Shown here piece by piece: positions 1 through 9,284 of a stretch of 64,000 bases of DNA. Every line of letters begins with the position of its first letter. Within the stretch, counting starts at the first letter, position 1. The notes beneath the pieces were generated by a model. The model made no database searches, was not told the DNA's origin, and was given only the letters and a program-made list of their open reading frames with translations. Position numbers and translations under genes: made by a program. Location: assembly GCA_009838515.1 (NCBI GenBank), contig VXRL01000002.1, forward strand, positions 209,248 to 273,247. The letters are read 5' to 3'. This DNA comes from Terriglobia bacterium. Lineage in GTDB: Bacteria; Acidobacteriota; Terriglobia; Bryobacterales; UBA6623.

Positions 1-1646
1 TGCTCGGCCCGGAACTGTCCTAGCGCCTCCGACACACCCTGCGGCGGTCCTTCGATCCAGACATCAACCACGTCGCGAAAGCCCGGTTCGGGCATCATCA
101 GCACGTCAATGCGCTCCGTCGTGCCGGCATTTACGTTCAGGTTTTCCGGCGCCGCCAGCAAGGCGAAGCGAGGCTCGCGCTCTTCGATGCGCAGCCGGTA
201 CGCCATGTCGGGCCCGCCGCGGTCAATTCGGTCGCGCACCAATAGGCGGTAGCGGCCGCTCTCCGGCGCTCGGAAATAGAGCATCGAGTCCGGATTGCCG
301 ATCACCGTGCCTTGGCCCGACATCAGGTCATCGTGCTCGGCTACCAAAGATCCGTCGCTGTCGAACAGTTCGAGCACGGTGTCGATATTGGGCAGCCCGA
401 GCTGTGCCGCCAGCGTGGTGACCACGACCGGTCGGTCAGCCCGAAGTTCGAGCCAATACTCGTGCTCCTCATCGTGGCGGCGCAGAACACCGTTGCAGGC
501 GACGCCCTCGGGCGAGGGCGAAATCGCTTCGGCGCAATCGGGCTCGGCCATGTCCGAGACCTCGAAGCTGATGGCATCCGTACTGCCGCCCGGCGACTCT
601 GTCCAGATGCGCCACAGGCCTCGAGGAGCGTCGCGGGGTATGGTCAGCCTGCCTGTGACGCGGTCTCCGTTCCGCTCTTCGATGTCCACCGTTAGGCGCC
701 GAAGCGCCGTATCCGTGACCCGCAGAGGAATCGTGTACGGGAATGTCAGTCGGTAATACTCGGCGCGACGGACTGGTGCCAACCAGATCCTCTCCACGTC
801 TTGAAGCCACCGCCCGCGCAGCGAGAGTTCGACCTGCTGGCCCGCGCGCGCTCCCAGAGGGAATGCCGCGTGGGCCACGGGAAGGTTGCCGATGCGGAGC
901 ATATACCCGCAGTTCTTGTGGCAATTGACGCGCTGCGGGCCGCGGTATTGGTCGAGCTTGAGGTAGTACGTGCCCGACAGCTCGAAGGTGTGCTCGATGA
1001 ACGGTGTTTCCAAGTATTCGTCGCGGTCGTCGTTGAAGGCGACTCGGTTGCCAGCGCTGTCGAGCAGCGACATGTCGTTTTCGAGAAATCCCCCGTATTC
1101 GATCGACCGCAGGTCAAACGTCCAACGCTCGCCGGCTCTGGCCTCGAACCGATACGTGTCGATATCCTTCAGCTGGTGCATCCCGCCTTGGATCGTTTGC
1201 GGTCCGAGGCGGATCGTCTGTGCGCCGGCGATGGTGTCGTTGGGCTCCACCTCGAGCGTCGAGGCAAATCCATCGACGTAGAACATGCGTGAGTTTGAAA
1301 GCCCTCTCGGGGTGCGCAGCGTTGCGATATGAGGCCCTAGCGGTGCGTCCGCACCGATCAAGATCCGGCCCGTGAGGGCGCCCTGGCCGTCAGAGCCTGC
1401 CGGCTGCCATGTCAGGTGAGGAGAATCGAATTCCAGCGTCGCAGGAAGCTCGAGATTGCTGCCTACCAGAGTCACATCGACAGCGGTAGCCACCTGTCCG
1501 CCCAGCGGTTCGATGCGGTCGATCCACGGGTCGGACGGATCCTCGGCCGCCAAGGCACCCGCTAGCGCCAGGACGCTTGCGAGCGCAAGCCGCGCCGCGG
1601 GGGCGTAGCGGCTACGCGAACAGCTCGGGAATCGGTTCCCCGCCAT
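1..1646 (-). CDS. PPC-domain secreted protein, partial (3' end outside window)
   Basis: The open frame runs from an ATG at 1646 to the left edge with no stop, about 548 codons. It is a clear paralogue of the complete protein at 16976-19177: shared blocks include EPLGGQ, EVEPNDT, DDRDEYLETPFIEHTF and LDQYRGP. The first 34 residues have arginines followed by a hydrophobic stretch ending LAGALAAE, a plausible signal peptide. An IPT/TIG-like beta domain follows, then pre-peptidase C-terminal (PPC) type beta-sandwich repeats. By comparison with the 733-residue paralogue, about 200 residues lie outside the window. The start overlaps the end of the upstream DUF1501 gene by 35 bases, which suggests translational coupling. 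I infer an exported accessory or binding protein of the DUF1501/DUF1549 module; no catalytic motif is visible. Confidence 0.8.
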   Translation of the reverse strand, partial: MAGNRFPSCSRSRYAPAARLALASVLALAGALAAEDPSDPWIDRIEPLGGQVATAVDVTLVGSNLELPATLEFDSPHLTWQPAGSDGQGALTGRILIGADAPLGPHIATLRTPRGLSNSRMFYVDGFASTLEVEPNDTIAGAQTIRLGPQTIQGGMHQLKDIDTYRFEARAGERWTFDLRSIEYGGFLENDMSLLDSAGNRVAFNDDRDEYLETPFIEHTFELSGTYYLKLDQYRGPQRVNCHKNCGYMLRIGNLPVAHAAFPLGARAGQQVELSLRGRWLQDVERIWLAPVRRAEYYRLTFPYTIPLRVTDTALRRLTVDIEERNGDRVTGRLTIPRDAPRGLWRIWTESPGGSTDAISFEVSDMAEPDCAEAISPSPEGVACNGVLRRHDEEHEYWLELRADRPVVVTTLAAQLGLPNIDTVLELFDSDGSLVAEHDDLMSGQGTVIGNPDSMLYFRAPESGRYRLLVRDRIDRGGPDMAYRLRIEEREPRFALLAAPENLNVNAGTTERIDVLMMPEPGFRDVVDVWIEGPPQGVSEALGQFRAE

Positions 1647-2883
1647 CGTTGATCCTGATCGGCCGCCCGAGCGCGTGGTATTGCGTGTGCGTGTCAATAC
1701 CCAGCTTGCTGTAGATCGTCGCGCCCAGATCCTCGATGGAAATCGGCCGCTCCGTCGGTTCCGCACCCATCGCGTCCGAGCTGCCGATCACTTGGCCGCC
1801 GGGCACTCCCGCTCCCGCGACCGCGATGGAGAACACGCTTGGCCAGTGGTCCCGCCCGGCCGAGTGGTTGATTTCCGGAGTGCGCCCAAATTCGCCGATC
1901 GCCAAGACCAGTGTCGAATCGAGCAGCCCCCGAGCATCCAGATCTTCCAAGAGCGCGTTGAAGGATTGGTCGAACTCTGGGTACAGCTTCTTGTTGGTCT
2001 TGTCGTTGTCGGAGTGGGTGTCGTAGCCGCCGTGGAAGAGCGTCACCAACCGCACGCCTGCCTCGATCAGCCGCCGGGCCAGCAGGGCGCCCTGGCCGCC
2101 GGTCGTGCGCCCGTATGCGTCGCGCACCTTGTCGGGCTCTGAACCGATGTCGAATGCCCGCTTCGCCTCTGGCGAACTGACCAGGTCGAGGGCTTTCTGG
2201 TAGAAGTGGTCCATGCTGCCGACCACGCCGGATTTCTCGACAGCCTCGAGCCGTGCGTCCAGCGCGGAGAGCAGGCGGGCGCGGCCGCGGGCTTCTTCCA
2301 GCCCCAGGCCTGTCGGCAGGGTCAAGTCCTGTACCGAGTACTTCTCCTTGGAAGGATCTCCTGCTATGAACGGGTCGTAGGCCGACCCCAGGAAACCTGC
2401 TTCCGCGCAGATGTCCTTCTTGGGAATGACAACGAATGGCGGTAGGCCGTTGCGAGTGCCGAATTCGCGCGCCACTACCGAGCCGTAGACCGGGTGCTTG
2501 TAGGCGTTGTTGGGCCGCTGCCCGGAAAAGGCGTATTGCTTGGCCTTTTCGTGGATGGCCTCCAGCGAGAACATCGACCGGATCACAGAGAGGCGCTTGA
2601 AGTTCGCCGCGCTGCGTGGCAGCAGTTCGCTGAACCGCACTCCTGGAACGGTCGTGGGGATCGTGCCGAATCCGCCACGCACCTCCCGCGGCGCGTCAGG
2701 CTTGGGATCGAACGAGTCGTGCTGGCACAGCCCGCCAGTGTGGAAGTAGACGAGGCACGACATGTCGCTACGCCCTGGCGAGGCGGCGAGCAGTTGAGGG
2801 AGCGAGATACCGGCGATCGAGAATCCGCCCATGCGCAGGAAGTCCCTGCGGGAGTAGCGTGCGCGCATTTCGGAAAGCTGCAT
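1612..2883 (-). CDS. DUF1501 family protein, twin-arginine exported
   Basis: This 423-residue protein has a twin-arginine motif SRRDFLR at residues 11-17 followed by a hydrophobic segment, so export in a folded state is likely. The body matches DUF1501 (sulfatase/alkaline phosphatase-like fold): VYFHTGGLCQHDSFDPKP near residue 50, and near the C-terminus AIGEFGRTPE, GRDHWP and EDLGATIYSKLGID, the usual DUF1501 landmarks. It starts 11 bp after the DUF1549/DUF1553 gene and overlaps the PPC gene, forming one operon. Its paralogue is at 15695-16972 in the second module. Members of this family sit beside DUF1549/DUF1553 proteins in Planctomycetes and Acidobacteriota; the substrate is not known. 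Confidence 0.9.
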   Translation of the reverse strand: MQLSEMRARYSRRDFLRMGGFSIAGISLPQLLAASPGRSDMSCLVYFHTGGLCQHDSFDPKPDAPREVRGGFGTIPTTVPGVRFSELLPRSAANFKRLSVIRSMFSLEAIHEKAKQYAFSGQRPNNAYKHPVYGSVVAREFGTRNGLPPFVVIPKKDICAEAGFLGSAYDPFIAGDPSKEKYSVQDLTLPTGLGLEEARGRARLLSALDARLEAVEKSGVVGSMDHFYQKALDLVSSPEAKRAFDIGSEPDKVRDAYGRTTGGQGALLARRLIEAGVRLVTLFHGGYDTHSDNDKTNKKLYPEFDQSFNALLEDLDARGLLDSTLVLAIGEFGRTPEINHSAGRDHWPSVFSIAVAGAGVPGGQVIGSSDAMGAEPTERPISIEDLGATIYSKLGIDTHTQYHALGRPIRINDGGEPIPELFA

Positions 2884-2894
2884 AGCGGATTTCC

Positions 2895-5312
2895 TCAGAG
2901 GTTCATCTGGAATTCCTTCGTGTTGAGGATTGCCCAGAGCATGTTTGCCAGGCCCTGCCGCCGGTCTCGTCCAGCCGCGGATTCGGCTGCGAGGTAGGCC
3001 TCGAGAGCCTCGCGCTCAGCGGCCTCGGGAGTGCGCGAGAAGGCCCGTCCGTATAGCGTGTCGATGATCGCGCCATCGCTCAGCCCCTGCCGCAACAGCG
3101 TGTCCAGCACGAACCCCTCCGCCTCCATGCGCCCGGCGAGCACGTCGCCGTTCATCATCTGCAAGGCCTGGGCCAGCGAGGGCGCGTTGGAACGCGCTTC
3201 CATGATATCCCTGCGCGGATGGCCGAATGTGGTCAGGAAGTGCGTGGCGCCAATGCTCGCGATCAGTTCCTTGGGGGATGTGCCGGCCGGGTAGTTGTTG
3301 AATTCCTCCGCGACGCCGGTGACTCGCGAGATCGCGTCCAGCAGCACTTCCGCGGGCAGCTTGCGCGGCAGGTAGCGAGCGAAGAGCGCGTCCTCGAGCG
3401 GCCGCTCGCCTCCCGGGCGGCCCGGCACGTGAGCCGCGAGCTGGTAGGTCTTGGAGTTGAGGATCAGGCGGTGCAGGGCCTTGAAGCGGAAGCCCGAATC
3501 GATGAAGTAGCGCGCCAGATCGTCCAGCAGTGCCGGGTGCGTGGCCCGGTTGGTAGAGCGGAAGTCGTCAAAGGGCTCGACGATGCCGCGCTGGAAGTAC
3601 TCGTACCACACGCGATTGACGGTGGCTCGGGCGAATTGAGTTTGCTCGGTGCGCGTGATCCAGTCTGCCAGGACCTCACGGCGGCTCGTTCCGGCAGGGA
3701 TCGCGGGCTGTTCGCCCCCCAGAAAGCGCGGCTTGACCGATTGCTTGGTGACAGGATGCTCGATTTCTCCGCGCCGGTCGTCGTACCAGATCCTGCGGTA
3801 CTGGCCATAGCCGTGCTTGACCCGCGTGCGCGCCAGGAAGGCCGCCAGCCCGTAGAAGTCGTCTTGGGTGAGGTTCTCCAGCGGGTGGTTGTGGCACTGG
3901 GCGCACTCGAGCCGCTGGCCCAAGAACAAGCGGGTGATGGTTGGCACCGCCTTCTCGACTTCGAACTTCTTGAGCATGAAGTCGATCGCTGGATGCCAGA
4001 AATTGCCGGCCGGGCGCACCGTGGTGTCGCCCTCGGCCGTGAGCATCGCGCGCACCATCTCGTCGTAGGGCCAGTCCTCGCGGATCGAGTCGTGCAGCCA
4101 GCGCTTGAACGAGCCGTTGGTGCGGCCTTGGGAGTAGTACTGGGAATTCCGGAACCAGTCCTCGAACTTCACTAGCCATTGTGTGGAGTACTCTTCGCTG
4201 TCCAGCAGCCGATCCACGAGGGCCGAGCGCTTGTCGGGGCGGTCGCTCGCAAGAAAGGCCTCGGCCTCCCCTGCCGTTGGCAGCACTCCGACAGTGTCCA
4301 GGTACACCCGACGCAGGAAAGTGCGGTCGTCACTGAGCGGAAACGGCTCGACACCGACGTCGCGGAGCTTGTCGAAGACATGCTCGTCGATGAAATTGGC
4401 GGGATCGGGGAACCGCAGGCCGCGGCTCGGCGACTCTTCGACGACGATAAACTGTGCCGCGGCTGCCTTGCCCATTGCGCGGGCCATAACGGTTGTCATG
4501 CCGGGAGCCTTCGCGGTGACGGTCCAGTCGTCTTCGAGTGTCACGACGGCCTCGTCCTTGACGGCGTAGCGGACTTCCGCGGTCAGATCGCGCGTCGAGC
4601 CGTCGGACAGTCGGCCGACCACGACGACGGGCTGGCGCTGGCCCGCGCCGGTCAGCACCTGCTCGCCTGGGTGGATCTCAAGTCTCTCCAACCGCGTGCC
4701 GCCCGCACCGTACGGCGTACCTTGCCGCAACCATTCGAGGATGGTTGCGTATTCGTCCGACGCGGGTGTCATGAGTTGGCCCCCGCCGTGAGCGATCGCG
4801 AAGCTCGGCTTGGCCAGCAGTAGCGAGTCTTCCGGCGATTCGGCCGAGATTCGCCGCCCCGCATGCTGGTTCACGATCATGTCGTAATCAAAGCGGGGGT
4901 CCGAGCCGTACAGGGAAAGCCTGAAGCCGTTCTGGCCGGCCGGCGAGCCGTGGCACGCGGACGAGTTGCAGCCCTTGGTGGTAAGGATCGAAAGCAGGTC
5001 GCGCTCGAAGCCGACTCCCATGGCCGAGCGCCGGTTCCCGACTTGGACGGTCGTCACAGCCGATCCATCGGCGCAGCGCACGTCGATTCGAGCTTGCCCC
5101 GGAGCGTGCGCCACGACGCGGTTTCCTTCAACCGTGGCCACTCTTGGATCCGTGCTGGATGTCTCGCAGCCCGATCCTCCGGACAGCACGATGCGCTGGG
5201 ATTCGCCCGGACTCTGGAGCGTGATATCGGAGGGCTGGATCAGGACTGCGGCAGGTGCCGACCAAGCCGGCACGGCTGCGCAGATGCAGATTCCGAATCG
5301 TGCCAAGCGCAC
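2895..5312 (-). CDS. DUF1549/DUF1553 protein with Ig-like domains and haem-type motifs
   Basis: The order is signal peptide, Ig-like (BIG2-like) domain, a cytochrome-like segment with a CNSSACH (CX4CH) motif, a second Ig-like domain, DUF1549 with CAQCHNHPLE (CXXCH), then DUF1553 with RATVNRVWYEYF and a C-terminal NTKEFQMNL. Both cysteine motifs are possible covalent haem c sites. I place the start at GTG 5312 because it gives a compact signal peptide (RLARFGICICAAVPAWSA), about 805 residues; the frame stays open upstream with ATGs at 5399 and 5522. It is first in an operon with the DUF1501 gene (11 bp gap) and the PPC gene. Its paralogue is at 13133-15682. An exported redox or hydrolytic role is inferred, not shown. 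Confidence 0.85.
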   Translation of the reverse strand: MRLARFGICICAAVPAWSAPAAVLIQPSDITLQSPGESQRIVLSGGSGCETSSTDPRVATVEGNRVVAHAPGQARIDVRCADGSAVTTVQVGNRRSAMGVGFERDLLSILTTKGCNSSACHGSPAGQNGFRLSLYGSDPRFDYDMIVNQHAGRRISAESPEDSLLLAKPSFAIAHGGGQLMTPASDEYATILEWLRQGTPYGAGGTRLERLEIHPGEQVLTGAGQRQPVVVVGRLSDGSTRDLTAEVRYAVKDEAVVTLEDDWTVTAKAPGMTTVMARAMGKAAAAQFIVVEESPSRGLRFPDPANFIDEHVFDKLRDVGVEPFPLSDDRTFLRRVYLDTVGVLPTAGEAEAFLASDRPDKRSALVDRLLDSEEYSTQWLVKFEDWFRNSQYYSQGRTNGSFKRWLHDSIREDWPYDEMVRAMLTAEGDTTVRPAGNFWHPAIDFMLKKFEVEKAVPTITRLFLGQRLECAQCHNHPLENLTQDDFYGLAAFLARTRVKHGYGQYRRIWYDDRRGEIEHPVTKQSVKPRFLGGEQPAIPAGTSRREVLADWITRTEQTQFARATVNRVWYEYFQRGIVEPFDDFRSTNRATHPALLDDLARYFIDSGFRFKALHRLILNSKTYQLAAHVPGRPGGERPLEDALFARYLPRKLPAEVLLDAISRVTGVAEEFNNYPAGTSPKELIASIGATHFLTTFGHPRRDIMEARSNAPSLAQALQMMNGDVLAGRMEAEGFVLDTLLRQGLSDGAIIDTLYGRAFSRTPEAAEREALEAYLAAESAAGRDRRQGLANMLWAILNTKEFQMNL

Positions 5313-5697
5313 ACTGCAAGCGTAGTAGATGGAAGTGCTTGCCGCAACCGTTGCGGCCGTCCGACAGATCTGGGCCCGGCTGCCCTTGCGGAACCTCATG
5401 CGGCATCTTTGGGCGGCGACTGATCTTCTTGGCCAGCGCGCTGGAAGTCCTCGCGAGCTTCGCCCAGAGCAGGCGAAGTCCGCGATCGGGCGGACCAGGC
5501 CCTGATTGTGTTCAGCGGCCAAGCCTAGCCGCGCGCGGCCGCGTTTCGGGCAAGGGAGTGTTATAGGCCTTGATCGCCGTCACACGGCGGGCACTCCGTG
5601 CTACTCTCTTTGGAGCACAACGACACTCTGTGTAGTGCCTCGGGTTTGTTGGCGTTCGGCTGCAAGCGTCCTCGAAATCCAAGCGGCCGGATGCACT

Positions 5698-7284
5698 GTG
5701 AACATTCTTCTCTACAACCCGGACAACCAAGTCACCAAGAACTACATGCCACACCTGTGGATGTTCGTTCTGCAGGCTGTGACGCCGCCCGGTCACAAGG
5801 TCTTCCTCATCGATGGCAATGCCCAGAGCATGACCGAGGAGAGCATCGCGCAGTTTGTCCGCGATAACAAAATCGAGCTGGCAGGCATCGGCGCGATGAC
5901 GCGCATGGCCGCCCGGGCCTATCGCATGGCCGACGCGATTCGGGCCGCCGGAGCCAAGGTCGTGATGGGCGGCCCGCATGTCACGGAGGTGCCCAACGAG
6001 CCGATCGGCAAGGACGGCGAACCGCGCCACGCTGACGCTGTTGCCCTCGGCGAGGCCGACGATCTGTGGCCGAAGATCGTGAACGATGCCGCCGCTGGCC
6101 AGCTGCAGGAAGTCTACATGCCCGTGGACGAATCGGGCGCGGAGATCAAGCCGTCGCTGGAAGACTATCCCCAGATCCCTTGGGAGACGATGGACTTGCG
6201 GCAGTTCGACCTGGTTGCCAAGGTTCCCAAGTGGGGCCGCTACCTGCTGGAGAAGGCGGGCAGCACTTGGAAGAGTCTCTACGTGGTGCCGATCGAATCC
6301 GGGCGGGGCTGTCCGTACGGCTGCGACTTTTGCACCGTTACAGGCTTCTTCGGAGACTCGATCCGCTTTCGCAGCAACCAGAGCGTGATCGACGAGATCC
6401 TGCGCTTGAAGGCGCGGGCAAAAGCCGAGGGCGGCCGGGTCGCGGTGTTCTTCATCGACGATAACTTCGCGATCAATGTCAAGCGCACCAAATCGCTGTT
6501 GCGGGAGATGATCGCCCAAGACGCCCAGATACCGTGGGTGGCGCAGATCAGCATGAACTTGCTCAAGGACGAAGAGCTGGCGGATCTGATCAAGGAGAGC
6601 GGCGGCCGCTGGATCTTCATGGGCTTGGAATCCATCGACCCGGCCAGCCTCAAGGACGTCAACAAGGGTTTCAACAAGCCGGACCTGTACGGACAGGTCT
6701 TGGACAGACTGGCCAGCCGGGGCATCTATTCGATCACTTCGTTTATCTTCGGGATGGACGGCGACCGTCCTGGGGTGGCTCAAGAGACGCTCGATGCGAT
6801 TGCTAGCTGGCCTCCTGGGCTGCCGGTGTACGGACTGATGACCCCGTATCCGGCGACACCCCTGTATGACCGCCTGATGGAGCAGGGGCGGCTGACGCGT
6901 CCCAAGCACTGGCTGGATTTCCGGCCGTTCCGGATGGCCTACACGCCGGAACACATCAGCATCGAAGCTGCCGAGCAAGAGGTTCATCAGGCTTGGACGG
7001 AGTCTTATTCCCCAGAATCGACGGAGCGGGCGCTAGATCAGATCAAGCATCGGCCGTACCACGAGCGGGCGGTGATGTTCTTCACTCGGATGGCGTTTCG
7101 CGGAATCTATTTCCCGCAGATGAAGAAGCGCCACTGGGTCGGGCTGCTGTGGCAGAATCGGGCCAGCTTCTTACGCATCATCAGGGAGGGATTGGAAGAG
7201 CACCGCCGGCATCGCCGGGGTCGCCCCGGCCCTCCTGTGCAAGGAGCACCGGTAACGGCCAGATCTGAGCGAGTCGCTGCCTGA
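5698..7284 (+). CDS. B12-binding domain radical SAM protein
   Basis: 528 residues. The N-terminal 150 residues form a cobalamin-binding-like domain (ILLYNPDNQ, then GIGAMTRMAARAY and VMGGPHVTEVPNE). A radical SAM domain follows, with the iron-sulfur motif C205-X3-C209-X2-C212 (GCPYGCDFC) and a DDNF strand; the C-terminal part resembles DUF4070-type proteins. Enzymes of this class use SAM and often cobalamin for radical methylation or rearrangement; the substrate cannot be read from the sequence. The GTG at 5698 is chosen because the B12 fold begins right there (VNILLYNPD); the frame is open to 5506 but that stretch is not protein-like. A possible extended -10 (TGT-TATAGG, 5559-5567) lies upstream. 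The gene is divergent from the module at 2895-5312. Confidence 0.88.
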   Translation: MNILLYNPDNQVTKNYMPHLWMFVLQAVTPPGHKVFLIDGNAQSMTEESIAQFVRDNKIELAGIGAMTRMAARAYRMADAIRAAGAKVVMGGPHVTEVPNEPIGKDGEPRHADAVALGEADDLWPKIVNDAAAGQLQEVYMPVDESGAEIKPSLEDYPQIPWETMDLRQFDLVAKVPKWGRYLLEKAGSTWKSLYVVPIESGRGCPYGCDFCTVTGFFGDSIRFRSNQSVIDEILRLKARAKAEGGRVAVFFIDDNFAINVKRTKSLLREMIAQDAQIPWVAQISMNLLKDEELADLIKESGGRWIFMGLESIDPASLKDVNKGFNKPDLYGQVLDRLASRGIYSITSFIFGMDGDRPGVAQETLDAIASWPPGLPVYGLMTPYPATPLYDRLMEQGRLTRPKHWLDFRPFRMAYTPEHISIEAAEQEVHQAWTESYSPESTERALDQIKHRPYHERAVMFFTRMAFRGIYFPQMKKRHWVGLLWQNRASFLRIIREGLEEHRRHRRGRPGPPVQGAPVTARSERVAA

Positions 7285-7560
7285 TCGCACTGTCGCCGGA
7301 TCAGCACGCCCACGCAGCTGGCGGCGCTGATCCGCAACCACTGGCACATCGAGAGTACCGCCTGCACTCCGTGCGGGACTTCACGTACGACGAGGATCGC
7401 TGCCGGGTGTGGGTGCGCGACGTGCCGCGCCACCTCGCCTGCCTGACCCATGCGGCGATCTCGATCATCCGCTGCCAGTCCGCGTGCCGCTGAGTGCCGG
7501 AGGCCAATCGTCATTGCGCGGCCCGCCCGCACGAGCATCGACCTGCTGCTGACCCACACT
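7285..7560 (+). pseudogene. Remnant of ISAs1-family transposase C-terminus
   Basis: Directly after the radical SAM stop, three frames in turn encode pieces of one protein end. LSPDQ is followed by TPTQLAALIRNHWHIE (frame of 7327), then from 7356 in another frame YRLHSVRDFTYDEDRCRVW, a stop at 7491, and a weak ANRHCAARPH echo after it. The RNHWHIE...VRD.TYDEDR series is the C-terminal signature of ISAs1/H-repeat transposases, which normally reads RGHWGIEN, then VRDVTYDEDRS. At least two frameshifts and one stop make it non-functional. No terminal repeats or N-terminal part are visible. The family assignment is from remembered motifs. Confidence 0.65.
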
Positions 7561-7776
7561 CTTCCGCCCGGCCTGGGGGCCCTACCGCTTCGTCCGCACG
7601 TTCGACCCAGCCGTCGGCTACGCCGGGAACGTCTGCCCGGACAGCACATGGCAGGCCTTCGAAGCCCCCCGCCGGATTGCACAGGACGTGGAAGCAACCA
7701 CCAACCTCTCCGATTCCGCCTCAATCAGGACAATTAGATGTGGCTGACGAGCTTCGGGGTAGGAACCAACGGCAGC

Positions 7777-7813
7777 CCAGCGTGCCGGCAGGGGAGGCTT
7801 GCCGGCACGCTGG
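7777..7813. terminator. Perfect 14-bp inverted repeat, likely terminator of the SMP-30-like gene
   Basis: CCAGCGTGCCGGCA (7777-7790) and its exact complement (7800-7813) are separated by a 9-nt loop. It lies about 45 bp past the 3' end of the minus-strand gene ending at 7856. On the minus strand a moderately T-rich stretch follows, so an intrinsic terminator is the simplest reading; a relic of an insertion element end is possible. The rest of 7561-7855 has no gene that I recognise. Confidence 0.55.
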
Positions 7814-7855
7814 TCGAACTGCGCAGGGCAAGGATTGCAGCGGCGGGCCGCTTCC

Positions 7856-8806
7856 TCAGTCGAGCTCGACGATGGTGATGGCGTTCCAGTTGTTCATCGG
7901 GATGAGCAGACGATTCCGCTTCGGGTCGTACGACATCGAGGCGGCGCTCGGGATACCGGACGCCACGACCTCGGCCTCCTGTCCCGGCCGGATGCGCGAG
8001 ACCGTGCCGATCCTGACGCTGGAGACGTATTTTGTGCCGTCTTCGAGAATCACCAGCCCGTCGTTGCCGCCATCGACCGCGTGCTCGGTCTTGACCAGCT
8101 CGCCGTCGGTGGAGAAGGTGAGCACCGCGTTGTCGTTGATGTTCACCACCACGATGTTACCGTCCGGATCGAAGGCGACGCCGTTGGGCCGGGCCAGCGG
8201 CGCTCCCTCGACGACAACCGACGAGCCGCCGTCGGGCAAGATGCGATAGAGGCGCCAGGTGTCGCTCTCCCCGGTCCCGGTCTGCGAGGCCCAGATGGTA
8301 CCGTTATCGGCGACCTCGATGTCGTTGAACCACAGCGCGTCCTCCACGGCGACGCTGCCTCGCGGCTCGCCGCTCTGCATGTCAAACCAGCGCACGACGT
8401 TGATGTCAGCCACATACAGCAGGCCGTTGGCGATATCGCTGCCGAGCGGGTGGTTCAGTGTCAGGCCGTTGCGGTTGACACCGATCCACTTCAGGGTGTG
8501 GGCGGAGCCGTCGGGGTTGATCAGCGAGACGTAGCCGTCGTTGGGCACGAGATTCTGTGCGATTCCGGCATTGACCGCGACGTACAGGTCCCGCGTCTCG
8601 TCGTAGACAATGCTCTCGGCGAATCGGAAACCTCCGTAGGTCTTGGCGTTCGACGACAAGTCGAGCGCCTCGCCGGCCAGGAAAGGCTGTTCACCATCGT
8701 TCCGGCTCTGTGCCTCTGCGGGCATGGGAGCGGCGGCGCAAACGGCCACCAGGGCAGCGACTCCTATCCATCGAGAAACGAGTTCTGCTGTGAGAATACT
8801 TGGCAT
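7856..8806 (-). CDS. SMP-30/gluconolactonase-like beta-propeller, exported
   Basis: 316 residues. The ATG at 8806 is preceded by a GGAGG ribosome-binding site seven bases upstream, which fixes the start although the frame is open to 8893. Residues 1-32 form a signal peptide ending PMPAEAQ. The rest is repeated propeller blades: SLINPDGSAHTLKWIGV, WFNDIEVADNGTIWAS, RPNGVAFDPDGNIVVVNIND and YVSSVRIGTVSRI. ND.V/NGVAFD.DGN patterns are typical of the SMP-30/gluconolactonase/LRE family, which hydrolyses sugar lactones or related esters using a divalent metal. A hairpin terminator follows. The gene sits between two transposase relics, so it may have been moved here. The exact substrate is unknown. 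Confidence 0.8.
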   Translation of the reverse strand: MPSILTAELVSRWIGVAALVAVCAAAPMPAEAQSRNDGEQPFLAGEALDLSSNAKTYGGFRFAESIVYDETRDLYVAVNAGIAQNLVPNDGYVSLINPDGSAHTLKWIGVNRNGLTLNHPLGSDIANGLLYVADINVVRWFDMQSGEPRGSVAVEDALWFNDIEVADNGTIWASQTGTGESDTWRLYRILPDGGSSVVVEGAPLARPNGVAFDPDGNIVVVNINDNAVLTFSTDGELVKTEHAVDGGNDGLVILEDGTKYVSSVRIGTVSRIRPGQEAEVVASGIPSAASMSYDPKRNRLLIPMNNWNAITIVELD

Positions 8807-8942
8807 GACTTGACCTCCATTCTTGCGTATTGATTCCGTAACTGCCGAAGCGTGCGCCGATGGCTGCAGGTGCCCCGACGCCGATACCGACAACCGACGA
8901 TGCTTGGGTTCGTGAGTGTCACAGGCAGATATTACGAAGCGC

Positions 8943-9040
8943 TCACACGAGGAACCACACGGTCTTCTCCGATACGCCGATCTCGCGGTGCAGCTTCATG
9001 CTGGAATTCCGCCTGTTCAGTCTGCCCACGAAGAAGCAGC
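8943..9040 (-). pseudogene. Remnant of IS1595-family transposase
   Basis: Read on the minus strand, this stretch encodes NSSMKLHREIGVSEKTVWFLV and then a TGA at 8945-8943. It resembles the helix-turn-helix segment S(V/M)KLHR(D/E)(L/I)GV(T/S)(Q/E)KTAWF of IS1595-type transposases, which normally continues with HRIRE. The catalytic domain is absent, and on the 5' side only a few more residues are readable. A dead insertion element fragment in the 478-bp gap between the SMP-30-like and SDR genes is the best reading. The rest of the gap (8807-8942, 9041-9284) shows nothing I can assign. Confidence 0.6.
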
Positions 9041-9284
9041 TTAGCGTAATCCCGCACGCTCGGTTCGATGAGTGGGGAGAAGAAACGTGGCTGTGCGCGA
9101 GACTGAGGCGCCGGTAGCAAGCGAAAGCAACCGGCCAACTGCTACTCCCTCGCGCTACGGCAAGCGCGCTTCTCCTCGACTCTACGCCAAGTTGCGATCG
9201 CGTCCGATTTGGCGTCGTGAGAGCTGAATATAGGCTGCCGGCGTCGGGCCGGAAGTGGTCGTCGCCGGGAGATCGGACGAGCGG

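Noticed and set aside
5512..6987. A 491-codon open frame on the minus strand across the radical SAM gene
   Set aside because: It mirrors a gene with clear domains on the other strand. Its product has no family pattern and is a product of high GC and codon bias.
7575..7737. Short plus-strand frame after the ISAs1 remnant (PYRFVRTFDPAVGYAGNV and onward)
   Set aside because: It looks protein-like in one frame, but I cannot match it to a family and it has no start or ribosome-binding site.
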